A stretch of 46,390 bases of DNA. It comes from Cognataquiflexum rubidum (GTDB lineage Bacteria > Bacteroidota > Bacteroidia > Cytophagales > Cyclobacteriaceae). Below are positions 25,200 through 33,688 of the stretch, piece after piece. Below the pieces are notes generated by a model, which did not search any database, was not told where the DNA came from, and was given only the letters and a program-made list of their open reading frames with translations. The stretch lies in contig NZ_JAKZAL010000031.1 of assembly GCF_022538115.1 (NCBI RefSeq), forward strand, positions 1-46,390, written 5' to 3'. The number at the start of each line of letters is the position of its first letter. The first letter of the stretch is position 1. Position numbers and translations under genes: made by a program.

Positions 25200-25220
25200 C
25201 TTCGGTCATCGGTCTTTTGT
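25200..25220 (+). repeat. Three-unit fragment of the heptamer repeat
   Basis: CTTCGGT-CATCGGT-CTTTTGT follows the same 7-bp rule as the array at 14034-14138. It lies in the 91-bp spacer between two convergent genes. Confidence 0.6.
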
Positions 25221-25277
25221 CTGTTATCTAAAGCCAGATACCTAACTGACCTCTCTGCGGATATCCACTCCAAATCC

Positions 25278-27296
25278 TCAATCAATTTCAACTTCTTTTT
25301 CGAAGGCAAGCAAAGCTTCAGAATTCCCTACGACATAGACCAAGTCGCCGAGTTTGAGTTTCATGGTACCGCTGATGTTGGACGTGGTGGTATCCCCGCG
25401 CTTGACTGCAACAATGTTTATGCCCAACAATTCCCTGATTTTGGCTTCTTTGAGGGGTTTGTTGATGAATGGTCCTGAATCTTTCTCAACTTTAAATCCT
25501 ACAAGGTTGATCTCCGGAAGGGCTATCTTTAGTCGTCCTTTAGCAGCATCTGAGGGTTTTCTGAACATCTCATAATTGAAAGAGCGGACTTCTTCCGTAA
25601 AACTTTCAATGTCATGCCTTGAAACAAGGTATTTGCCCAATACCCTGGTGAATATTTCGATAGAGGTTTCGAATTCCTCGGGGATCACCTCATCTGCGCC
25701 GAGTTTGTGGTTTTCCTCCATTTCGTTGACATACCTTGTCCTGACGATGATGTAGGGATTGGTGGTCATATACCGGATGTTGGATATTATCCTTTTGGTC
25801 GCAGCCGCACTTGATATGGCGATGACGGCGACCCTTGCTTTGTGGATATTGACATGTTCAAGCACGGATTCATTAGCGGCATCCCCAAAGAAGATAGGTT
25901 CGCCATTGGCCGCTTCCTTTCGCACCGTGACGGGATTCATTTCGATGATTACATAAGGGATATTGGCCGACCTTGCTGCTTTGGCAAGGTTGTGTCCATT
26001 GAGTCCAAATCCGATAATAACAAGGTGGTCTTTGAGGCCGGTTTCCTCCATGGGAGGGTTTTTTGGAACATCCTCATTCCCGAATTTTTCATTGAGTTTG
26101 TTTGGCAGGGACAAGGCAAGGATAGATTTTGAAAACGATTCCCTTTTCTTCAGAAAAAATGGAGTGATCGCCATTGTCAAAATGGAAATGGCAAGGAAAA
26201 ACTGGTAAGTGGTCGGGTCCATCAGTTCATACTTCATTCCTTCTTTCGCCAAAAGCAAAGAAAATTCACCGATCTGAAAGATCGAAAAACCCACAATAAA
26301 AGCTTCTTTAAAGCCCTGTCCGATGGCCCTCACAGAAAAAGCCACAATGATGAATTTGACCAAAAAGGTCAAAGCTGTCAAACCCAAAATGAGCAGGATA
26401 TTGGAAAACAGGAACCCAATGTCGAAGAGCATTCCCACGGATACAAAGAAAAAACTCAAAAACACTTCTCTAAACGGGAGGATTTTGCCGGTAGCATGGT
26501 GGCTGTAGTCGGATTCGCTGATGATCAGTCCGGCCAAAAACGCACCCAAACCCAAGGAAAGTCCCAATAAAGAAGTCAGGTAAGCCACAGCAAAACAGAT
26601 GACAATGATGCTGAGAAGGAATAGTTCTTCGTTTCTAGTTTTGGCAATTCGGAACAGGAGCGAAGGGATCAGGTATTTGGCGCTCAGGAATGTCAGGATA
26701 ATTACCGCAATCCCTTTCCCGGCCAAGAGAAGCAATGAAAGGGCAATATTGTCCGTCTCACCCGCTAGCATCGGAATGAAAAGCATCAAGGGAACGATCA
26801 CCACATCTTGGAAAATCAAGATCGCCAAAGTGGTACGTCCCGAAATAGTATTGACTTGCCCGCCTTCCTGAAGCAGTTTGAGGACGATGGCAGTAGAACT
26901 CAGTGAAATGAGAAACCCGAGAAAAACGGACACATTCCAATCAAACCCAAAAAAGTGAGTGATTATTGTCGTGACCAAAATGGTAATAAATACCTGGAGT
27001 GACCCACCGATAAATACCGCTTTTTTGATGGATAAGAGGCTTTTTAGAGAAAATTCCATGCCGATCACAAACAAAAGCAGGATGACGCCGATTTCGGAAA
27101 GTGCCTCGACAGTTGTGGAGGCGGTGACCAAGGACATGCCATAGGGACCCGCTATTGCACCTGTAAATAAAAACCCGATAATGGTCGGGATTTTGAACCG
27201 CATAAAGAGCAAAATCACCAAAGTGGCCAAGCCAAAAATCCATACAATGTCAGATAGCATGGGAAGTTCAACTGCTGCAAAAATAAAATGAAGCAT
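25278..27296 (-). CDS. CPA2 cation:proton antiporter with RCK domain (KefB/KefC-like)
   Basis: A 672-residue inner-membrane antiporter. Residues 1 to about 390 form the 12-13 helix Na+/H+ exchanger core (IPTIIGFLFTGAIAGPYG, GLSLGLGAFLAGLIISES). After a linker comes an RCK-N Rossmann domain (DHLVIIGFGLNGHNLAKAAR with GxGxxG, then FFGDAANESVL), and after residue about 580 a TrkA-C domain ending with LKLGDLVYVVGNSEALL. Such proteins exchange K+ or Na+ for H+ under control of the RCK domain. No KefF/KefG-like subunit is adjacent. It is monocistronic. Confidence 0.93.
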   Translation of the reverse strand: MLHFIFAAVELPMLSDIVWIFGLATLVILLFMRFKIPTIIGFLFTGAIAGPYGMSLVTASTTVEALSEIGVILLLFVIGMEFSLKSLLSIKKAVFIGGSLQVFITILVTTIITHFFGFDWNVSVFLGFLISLSSTAIVLKLLQEGGQVNTISGRTTLAILIFQDVVIVPLMLFIPMLAGETDNIALSLLLLAGKGIAVIILTFLSAKYLIPSLLFRIAKTRNEELFLLSIIVICFAVAYLTSLLGLSLGLGAFLAGLIISESDYSHHATGKILPFREVFLSFFFVSVGMLFDIGFLFSNILLILGLTALTFLVKFIIVAFSVRAIGQGFKEAFIVGFSIFQIGEFSLLLAKEGMKYELMDPTTYQFFLAISILTMAITPFFLKKRESFSKSILALSLPNKLNEKFGNEDVPKNPPMEETGLKDHLVIIGFGLNGHNLAKAARSANIPYVIIEMNPVTVRKEAANGEPIFFGDAANESVLEHVNIHKARVAVIAISSAAATKRIISNIRYMTTNPYIIVRTRYVNEMEENHKLGADEVIPEEFETSIEIFTRVLGKYLVSRHDIESFTEEVRSFNYEMFRKPSDAAKGRLKIALPEINLVGFKVEKDSGPFINKPLKEAKIRELLGINIVAVKRGDTTTSNISGTMKLKLGDLVYVVGNSEALLAFEKEVEID

Positions 27297-27454
27297 GTTT
27301 TTAAGCTTTGATGGATTTTACCGTTTCACAAAATACAACTTAAAACCTTAGAAAATTCCCGAAAGAAATTTATAAGGCCGAAAGAAAATGATAAAAAGCA
27401 GGGATTTGGTTTGGAATGACTATTTCACCATCCTGAGAATGAGTGCTTCACCCA

Positions 27455-27979
27455 TCAATAGGCGAGCCCAAGTTTTTTGTAAATGAAATGCATCAGCCAA
27501 GCGGGCCCGATCATCAAGAACTGAACATCTTTGAAGAAAGAAGGTTTTTTTCCTTCGATTTTATGTCCATAAAACTGGAATATCCAAGCCAAAATAAAGA
27601 TGGCGATGCTGACTGCCCAAAGGGGAACAGGAGAAACCAAATTGATTAAATTAGCGACAGCGAGGCACAATGCCGAGAAGAAAAACATACCCAAAGCCAA
27701 GGGAGGAGACAGAGAAACATAATAAAACAAGACAATCACCAGCGCCAGCGTAGCCCAATTGGCAAAATCACCCAAAAAAGGCAAGAGCGCTTCAAGGGAT
27801 CCGGAAGGAATACTATAAATCAATCCCACAATGCTGAAAAAAATTGCCGGCACACATATCCAATGGATGGTTTTATTAGTTTCATTCTGGTGGCTTTGGC
27901 CATATTCCAATAGCAGGTCATCGATTTTTCTCATGGTATTTGGGTAGATAGAGGGGTTTGGTTTTTGGATAATCTGCAT
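27455..27979 (-). CDS. Mpo1-like (DUF962) membrane protein
   Basis: A protein of 174 residues, or 159 if it starts at ATG 27934 (MRKIDDLLLEYGQSH), which matches family N-termini better. Seen: SHQNETNKTIHWICVP, the conserved His/Asn motif of the family, followed by four hydrophobic segments and WIFQFYGHKIEGKKPSFF with a second conserved His. Yeast Mpo1 is an Fe(II) dioxygenase in alpha-oxidation of 2-hydroxy fatty acids; the same chemistry here is an inference from family. It is divergent from the FAD enzyme at 28025, with a 45-bp spacer. Confidence 0.88.
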   Translation of the reverse strand: MQIIQKPNPSIYPNTMRKIDDLLLEYGQSHQNETNKTIHWICVPAIFFSIVGLIYSIPSGSLEALLPFLGDFANWATLALVIVLFYYVSLSPPLALGMFFFSALCLAVANLINLVSPVPLWAVSIAIFILAWIFQFYGHKIEGKKPSFFKDVQFLMIGPAWLMHFIYKKLGLAY

Positions 27980-28024
27980 TAAATTAATAAATAGCCTTTA
28001 AATATCTTCTTTGATTCAAAAATA

Positions 28025-29152
28025 ATGTTGAGCTATTGGGAAAAGAAACATTTTGTCAACTATGATTTGATCGTCGTCGGAGGAGGAATTGTCGGATTGT
28101 CGACCTCCATCCAATTCAAAATCAAGTTTCCTGAATCCAAAGTACTTGTTTTGGAAAGGGGAATTTTCCCAAGTGGGGCAAGTTCCAGAAATGCAGGTTT
28201 TGCCTGTTTTGGCAGTTTGACCGAAATCCTGGATGACCTCAACTACATGTCGGAAACCGAAGTCCTGCAATTGGTCGAAAAAAGGTATCGTGGACTATTG
28301 TCCATCAGGGAATTTTTTGGAGATGAGCGACTCGGTTATTTGCCCACGGGCGGATTGGAACTTCTGACCGAAAAGGAAATGTATGCCTTGCAATCCCTTG
28401 ATAAAATCAACCATTTGCTTGATCCGATTTTCAATGAACCGGTTTTTGAACAAGTGGTGGATATCACACCATTTGGATTTTCAAACAAAGTGCAGGCAGT
28501 AATCAGGAATAAATTTGAGGGAGAGTTGGACTCGGGAAAATTCCTTTTGTCCCTTTGGGAAAAATGTCAGGAGCTGAATATTAAAATACTGACCGGGTCA
28601 AAGGTTTCGAAAATTGACGTGGAAAAGAAAACGGTTTTTGTCCAAAACCCAACCGAACAGGAGAATATAGACTTCTACGCCGACAAAATAGCCGTTTGTA
28701 CCAATGCATTTACAAACCTTCTGTTACCAGGATTGGACATTCAGCCGGGTAGGGGACTGGTGATGGTCACCAAACCGATTCTCAAGGAAATTCCGCTTTC
28801 GGGAACATTCCATTTTGACAAAGGGTACGTTTATTTCAGAAAAGTGGAGGATAGAATCCTATTGGGCGGTGGACGGAATATTGACTTTGAGGGAGAAAAC
28901 ACCCTATCCATGGAAGTCAATCCCAAAATCAAAGAATACCTACTGGATATCCTGCATGGAATCATTCTTCGTGATACCGATATTGAAATGGACCTGTGGT
29001 GGACGGGAATCATGGCTTTTGGAAAAAACAAAAAACCTATTGTTGAAATGGTGGGAAAAAATGTTGGTATCGCTGTCAGATTGGGCGGAATGGGGGTTGC
29101 CATTGGCTGGCAAACCGCCGAAGAGTTGGTAAACATCCTCTCGGAGGTGTAA
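28025..29152 (+). CDS. FAD-dependent oxidoreductase (DAO family)
   Basis: A 375-residue flavoprotein of the D-amino-acid oxidase/glycine oxidase superfamily. The dinucleotide-binding motif is VVGGGIVGLSTSIQFK near residue 17, followed by VLVLERG; SGASSRNAGFACFG matches the flavin-contact loop. The C-terminal WWTGIMAFGKNKKPIVE and VRLGGMGVAIGWQTAEEL complete the FAD site. The substrate is probably an amine or amino acid but cannot be named. It is followed 50 bp downstream by nhaC on the same strand; cotranscription is possible. Confidence 0.88.
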   Translation: MLSYWEKKHFVNYDLIVVGGGIVGLSTSIQFKIKFPESKVLVLERGIFPSGASSRNAGFACFGSLTEILDDLNYMSETEVLQLVEKRYRGLLSIREFFGDERLGYLPTGGLELLTEKEMYALQSLDKINHLLDPIFNEPVFEQVVDITPFGFSNKVQAVIRNKFEGELDSGKFLLSLWEKCQELNIKILTGSKVSKIDVEKKTVFVQNPTEQENIDFYADKIAVCTNAFTNLLLPGLDIQPGRGLVMVTKPILKEIPLSGTFHFDKGYVYFRKVEDRILLGGGRNIDFEGENTLSMEVNPKIKEYLLDILHGIILRDTDIEMDLWWTGIMAFGKNKKPIVEMVGKNVGIAVRLGGMGVAIGWQTAEELVNILSEV

Positions 29153-29202
29153 TTTTCCAAAAAATTCTTAATTTCAGTTTTTTATAATTTTATAAAACAT
29201 TA

Positions 29203-30684
29203 ATGATAACAAAACATAAAGAGCCCACCGTCCTAGAAGCCCTGTTTCCTATTGCTTTCTTAATTGTTTTCTTGGTCATCAATATCTGGATTTTTGGAAC
29301 GGATGCCCTGTCGGGTTCCAACCAAATGGTACTCATTTTTTCTGCGGCGGTTGCCGCTTTGATGGCCGTTTACCGCTTGAAATTCAGATGGGAAACTTTG
29401 CAGGATGGGATCGTCAAAAGTATCTCCTCTGCCATGTCGAGCATATTGATCTTATTACTGATCGGGGCTTTGGCCGGAACTTGGATGATAAGCGGAATTG
29501 TCCCGGCGATGATCTATTATGGATTGCAGGTGCTCAATCCGACCATATTTTTACTTGCTGCCTGCATCGTCTGCTCTGTAGTATCTATTGCAACGGGAAG
29601 TAGCTGGACGACAGTGGCCACGGTGGGGGTGGCATTGTTGGGAATCGGCAAAGCACTTGGTTTTGAAGAAGGGATTATCGGTGGGGCTATTATCTCAGGA
29701 GCATATTTTGGGGATAAAATGTCACCGCTTTCCGATACGACTAACCTTGCTCCGGCCATGGCAGGCACGGATTTGTTTACCCACATCAGGCACATGACCA
29801 AGACGACAGTTCCAACTATGATCATTACCCTGATTATATTTGGGGTTATAGGGGTTTTTTCAGGTGCTCAAGGTTCGGTAGATCAGGTGAAGGACATTTC
29901 AGCAGTTATTTTGGGACAATTCAATATTTCGGGATGGCTTTTCATCGTTCCCATAGTAGTCATTGTCATGATTGTGAAGAAAGTTTCTGCAGTTCCAGCC
30001 TTGTTGGCCGGAGCCATTCTTGGGGGATTGTTTGCCATCATTTTCCAGCCTCAAATCATTCAATTGATAGCAGGTAGCTCTGATTTTGGATATGCTTACC
30101 AGTCTTTCAAAGCTGTTATGATGGCCTTATATGGAAGTATAAGTGTGGTCACTACCAATGACATTGTGAATGAGTTATTGATTACCCGGGGAATGTCGGG
30201 GATGTTGAACACCATTTGGCTGATCGTTTGCGCCATGGCTTTTGGCGGAATCATGGAAGAAAGCGGCATGCTCAAAGTATTGGCAGAAGCCGTCATCAGG
30301 AAAGTCCACTCCGTAGGTTCGCTGATCGCTTCCACGGCGGCTACCTGTGTGTTTTTCAATGTTACCACCTCGGACCAATACCTGGCGATTTTGGTGCCCG
30401 GAAGGATGTATGCCAACGTCTATAGAAAGCGCGGTCTAAAACCTGAAAATCTTAGTAGAACTTTAGAGGACAGTGCGACTGTTACATCTGTATTGATACC
30501 TTGGAATACCTGCGGCGCCACCCAAGCTTCAGTGCTCGGAGTTGCAACTTTGGCTTATGCCCCGTACTGTTTTTTCAACATCATCAGCCCGATCATGACC
30601 GTTCTTTTCGGTTACCTGAAATTGGGAATAAACTATTATAGTGAAGAAGAAATGAAGGAGATAAGAAAGGAGTTGGCAGCATGA
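29203..30684 (+). CDS. nhaC: Na+/H+ antiporter NhaC
   Basis: A 493-residue inner-membrane transporter with about 11-12 helices, of the NhaC family in the ion-transporter superfamily. Seen: GTWMISGIVPAMIYYG, TGSSWTTVATVGVALLGIG, GAYFGDKMSPLSDTTNLAPA (the conserved helix-break region) and WNTCGATQASVLGV near the end. It exchanges Na+ for H+ or malate for lactate in some relatives; Na+ export is the default here. Its stop overlaps the start of the exonuclease gene by ATGA, giving translational coupling although the two products have no known shared role. Confidence 0.93.
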   Translation: MITKHKEPTVLEALFPIAFLIVFLVINIWIFGTDALSGSNQMVLIFSAAVAALMAVYRLKFRWETLQDGIVKSISSAMSSILILLLIGALAGTWMISGIVPAMIYYGLQVLNPTIFLLAACIVCSVVSIATGSSWTTVATVGVALLGIGKALGFEEGIIGGAIISGAYFGDKMSPLSDTTNLAPAMAGTDLFTHIRHMTKTTVPTMIITLIIFGVIGVFSGAQGSVDQVKDISAVILGQFNISGWLFIVPIVVIVMIVKKVSAVPALLAGAILGGLFAIIFQPQIIQLIAGSSDFGYAYQSFKAVMMALYGSISVVTTNDIVNELLITRGMSGMLNTIWLIVCAMAFGGIMEESGMLKVLAEAVIRKVHSVGSLIASTAATCVFFNVTTSDQYLAILVPGRMYANVYRKRGLKPENLSRTLEDSATVTSVLIPWNTCGATQASVLGVATLAYAPYCFFNIISPIMTVLFGYLKLGINYYSEEEMKEIRKELAA

Positions 30685-31289
30685 TACCAATGAAAATCTC
30701 AAAACTTGAAATCAACGATTTGCCTCTTGGTCAGTTTGAGGGGGATATCGTATTGGTGGACAAGAAGGAACAGATAAATGAAGTAATCGATGAAATCAGC
30801 CGACATGAATTGGTGGGTTTTGATACTGAAACACGTCCTTCATTTACCAAAGGAACCCAACATCAGGTGGCCTTGCTCCAATTGGCTACCGAAGATGTGG
30901 CGTTTTTGATCAGGTTAAATCAAATCGGGATGCCAGGAATCCTTAGAGAATTGCTTGAGGCAAAGCATATTGTCAAAGTGGGCGCTGCCGTCCATGACGA
31001 CCTGAAGGCTTTGAAAAAAATCAGGGAAGGTTTCCTGCCGGAAAATTTCTTTGACCTTAATGAAGAATTGAAAAAAGTGGGTTTCCAAAATGTAGGAGTC
31101 AGGAACCTCGCCGCCATGGTTTTGAATGTGAGGATCTCCAAATCAGAACAGGTGTCCAATTGGGAAGCGCAGACCCTCACCGAAAAGCAGTTGCTCTATG
31201 CAGCTACAGATGCCTGGATATGCCGGGAGATTTACAAAAAATTGCATTATCAGGGTTACTTGGACCCATTTCTCAATCCCCAACCATAA
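30681..31289 (+). CDS. RNase D-like 3'-5' exonuclease
   Basis: A 202-residue DEDDy exonuclease domain without the HRDC domains of full RNase D. Catalytic motifs: GFDTETRPSF (Exo I, Asp and Glu), VKVGAAVHDDLKAL (Exo II) and LLYAATDAWICREIY (Exo III with Tyr and Asp). Likely a cytosolic 3'-5' exonuclease on RNA or DNA ends. The start overlaps nhaC by 4 bases; a second ATG at 30690 is possible. Its 3' end overlaps the convergent yigZ gene by 17 bp. Confidence 0.9.
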   Translation: MIPMKISKLEINDLPLGQFEGDIVLVDKKEQINEVIDEISRHELVGFDTETRPSFTKGTQHQVALLQLATEDVAFLIRLNQIGMPGILRELLEAKHIVKVGAAVHDDLKALKKIREGFLPENFFDLNEELKKVGFQNVGVRNLAAMVLNVRISKSEQVSNWEAQTLTEKQLLYAATDAWICREIYKKLHYQGYLDPFLNPQP

Positions 31290-31917
31290 TCACTCCCTCC
31301 AAATCCTTTGCTTTTGCAATCACCATTTCCCAGATTCCATCGGGTACAGATAAGTTGATTTCGCAGATGTTGTCAAATTTCTGAGCGGCAATTTCCAGAT
31401 CATATTCTTTTACCAATTTCATGACATGATTCATTTCCTGATAGCCAAAGTGCAGGGTCAGCTCCATTCGGTCCTCTGTTTCGATGACCTGATTGTTTAG
31501 AATCGACTCCGCAGCAGCAGTTTTGTAGGCATTGATCAAACCTCCCACCCCAAGCTTTGTTCCCCCAAAATACCGCACTACCACGATCAGGACATTGGTC
31601 AGGGAATGAGACCGGATCTGCCCGAGAATCGGGTCGCCAGCGGAATGGTTTGGTTCGCCGTCATCATTCGTGCGAAAAACATCTTTGTTTTTACCCAACA
31701 TGTAAGCATAACAATGGTGTCTTGCGTCGAAATACTTTTTGTGAAGGCTTTCCAAAATCCCCTTTATTTCCTGTTCGGTTTTGACCGGATAGGCAAATGC
31801 CAAAAATTTGCTGCCTTTTTCTTTGAAAAGACCTTCAGATACAGTTGCCAAGGTGAGGTAAGATGCGTTCTTATTCAAAATAATCAGGGTTTGAGAAGAT
31901 ATGGCAGATACCGCCAT
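31273..31917 (-). CDS. YigZ/IMPACT family protein
   Basis: A 214-residue protein of the YigZ (IMPACT/UPF0029) family. Seen: GSKFLAFAYPV, ARHHCYAYMLG, DDGEPNHSAGDPILGQI and VVVRYFGGTKLGVGGLINAY, followed by the C-terminal DUF1949-like domain. The bacterial role is unsettled; the eukaryotic relative regulates Gcn2. The first 15-20 residues are not conserved in the family, so the true start may be internal. Its tail overlaps the convergent exonuclease gene. Confidence 0.92.
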   Translation of the reverse strand: MAVSAISSQTLIILNKNASYLTLATVSEGLFKEKGSKFLAFAYPVKTEQEIKGILESLHKKYFDARHHCYAYMLGKNKDVFRTNDDGEPNHSAGDPILGQIRSHSLTNVLIVVVRYFGGTKLGVGGLINAYKTAAAESILNNQVIETEDRMELTLHFGYQEMNHVMKLVKEYDLEIAAQKFDNICEINLSVPDGIWEMVIAKAKDLEGVIMVGD

Positions 31918-32029
31918 TCACCTTTTTGAAAAGGAGTTTAAAATAAAACCTAATGTAAGTACGCAATTATGCCAGTAGATTGGATATCCATTTGAATTTT
32001 TGTCTGCAGACTGAAATACCAGGTACATC

Positions 32030-32107
32030 CCTGCCCGACGACAGGCGGGGGTCTTCCGACTTCGGTCTTCCGTCCAGCTGAATAACAATATAGGGTTACC
32101 GGCAAAG
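32030..32107 (+). repeat. Second full copy of the heptamer-tail element plus GC-rich inverted repeat
   Basis: A GC-rich palindromic segment (CCTGCCCGACGACAGGCGGG, 32030-32049) is followed by three heptamers CTTCCGA-CTTCGGT-CTTCCGT (32053-32073), CCAG, and AGGGTTACCGGCAA (32092-32105). The heptamers and tail repeat the end of the array before cusB with the same spacing within 1 bp. The rest of the 272-bp spacer (31918-32189) has no gene. Confidence 0.8.
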
Positions 32108-32189
32108 ATATATTCATGCAAAACCTTTCCGACAAATTAACCTACAAATAAAAATCTATTCAAGTTTAAGTGGTATTTTAGCATACCAT

Positions 32190-32630
32190 ATGAAGGATTT
32201 GTCAAAACCGGAATTGATATTCTTAAAGCCAAATAAGAATGAAAATGGACAGCTTCATTTCATGGAAGAGCCCACAAGCATCCCATTTGCGGTGAAGAGA
32301 TTGTTTTGGCTTGACCGCATCACCGAGGATGTTACGAGAGGAATACATGCGCATCGTGAGGAATTGCAGGTACTAGTCTGTTTGTCGGGTCGTGTCACTG
32401 CGTTGCTTGAAAATCTCAACGGAGAAAAGTTTTCTTTTGAATTGGACTCTCCCTCCAAAGCCCTCTTTGTGCCTGCGATGGTTTGGACGGAATTTAAATT
32501 TGGCAAAGATGCGGTATTGTTGGGGATTTCTGACAGGCAGTTTTCCGAAGAGGATTACATCCGGCAAAGAGAGGAATTTGATTCCTTTCAGAAAAATTTC
32601 GCAGGAAATTCCCAAACTAATGCTGATTAG
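32190..32630 (+). CDS. FdtA/QdtA-like sugar-isomerase cupin
   Basis: A 146-residue single-domain cupin of the FdtA/QdtA/WxcM-C type. Seen: FAVKRLFWLDRITEDVTRGIHAHREELQVLVCLSG with the metal-free active-site His pair in RGIHAHRE, then LFVPAMVWTEFKFG. Members isomerise dTDP-4-keto-6-deoxyglucose in O-antigen and glycan biosynthesis, often clustered with glycosyltransferases, as here with the GT2 gene 92 bp downstream. The exact sugar product is not predictable. Confidence 0.87.
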   Translation: MKDLSKPELIFLKPNKNENGQLHFMEEPTSIPFAVKRLFWLDRITEDVTRGIHAHREELQVLVCLSGRVTALLENLNGEKFSFELDSPSKALFVPAMVWTEFKFGKDAVLLGISDRQFSEEDYIRQREEFDSFQKNFAGNSQTNAD

Positions 32631-32722
32631 AAAAAGTATCTTTTCCTGAAAACCTGCTTTTTTGCAATCCTTTGAAGATTCTGAGTAAATAATGTATCGG
32701 AAATTTCCAAAACTGATTAGCC

Positions 32723-33688
32723 ATGGAATCCAAACCTTTAGTCACTGTAATCCTGACTGCTTTCAATCAAAGCCTCTTTATTGTAGAGACTTTGAACAGC
32801 CTCCAAAGCCAGGGTTATCCCAATCTTGAGGTTTTTATCATTGACAATGGAAGTAAGGACAAAACCAAGCAAATAATCCTTGATTGGCTAGAGACCAACA
32901 AACCTTCATTCAAATTTTCAACTTTTTTTAGAGACGAGACCATGCCCTATTGTCAATCTTTCAACGAGATTTTTTTGAAAAGCAAAGGCAAGTATCTCAT
33001 CGACCTGTCAGGGGATGATGTCATTTTGCCGGGCCATATATCCGACTCTATTGAAAAACTTCAGCAGTCAATAGGCGCTGCCTGCTGTTTTTCGGACGTA
33101 TTGATGGAATTTCCAAACGGTAAAAAAAGAACCTTCTATAAGAGGACTGCAGATGGCCATCTCAACCAGAAAGTTAAAATCGGGGATATTTACAGCAGCA
33201 TAGTAGAAAGAAATCCGGTATCATCGGTGTCATTGGTTTTTGATTCGTCCATCTTCACCAAAGCGGGGGGATATGATGAAAGCCTCTCCTATGAGGATTT
33301 TGACATCATGGTCAGATTGGCGAGGGATTATCAGTTTGTATATTCTAACCATATCGGGATCAAAAAAAGGATCCATTCCAAGTCTTTTTCCGCAGGTCAA
33401 TATCTTCCAAAAAAATCCGAGATGTTGCCTTCAACCTTGAAAGTCTGCCAAAAGATCAAAAAGATGAACAGGAGGCCCAAAGAGGACAAAGCGTTGCTCA
33501 GGCGGATACTTTTCGAAACCAAGCATGCACTTTTGTCGGCTAACTTCGAAATAGCCCGGGGGTTTATCTCTTTGGGACGTGAACTTGGAGCCAAAGGATT
33601 GAAATTTTCTATGTACAATTCCTGGGCAAATATGAAAATGGATATTTCGGGTTTATACCTTCTTTTCAAGAAAATCAACCCACGATAA
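32723..33688 (+). CDS. Glycosyltransferase family 2
   Basis: A 321-residue GT-A fold enzyme. The N-terminus VTVILTAFNQSLFIVETLNSL and VFIIDNGSKDKTKQI are the nucleotide-sugar site; LIDLSGDDVILPGHI provides the DxD-like motif (SGDD) and YDESLSYEDFDIMVRL the ED base region. The C-terminal 100 residues are basic and helical without clear membrane segments, so it probably acts at the cytosolic face of the membrane. With the upstream cupin it forms a small sugar-transfer unit. It overlaps the convergent M16 gene by 14 bp. Confidence 0.9.
   Translation: MESKPLVTVILTAFNQSLFIVETLNSLQSQGYPNLEVFIIDNGSKDKTKQIILDWLETNKPSFKFSTFFRDETMPYCQSFNEIFLKSKGKYLIDLSGDDVILPGHISDSIEKLQQSIGAACCFSDVLMEFPNGKKRTFYKRTADGHLNQKVKIGDIYSSIVERNPVSSVSLVFDSSIFTKAGGYDESLSYEDFDIMVRLARDYQFVYSNHIGIKKRIHSKSFSAGQYLPKKSEMLPSTLKVCQKIKKMNRRPKEDKALLRRILFETKHALLSANFEIARGFISLGRELGAKGLKFSMYNSWANMKMDISGLYLLFKKINPR

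Noticed and set aside
31273-31289. Frameshift at the exonuclease/YigZ junction
   Set aside because: Both proteins end with normal family lengths; it is a 17-bp tail-to-tail overlap of convergent genes.
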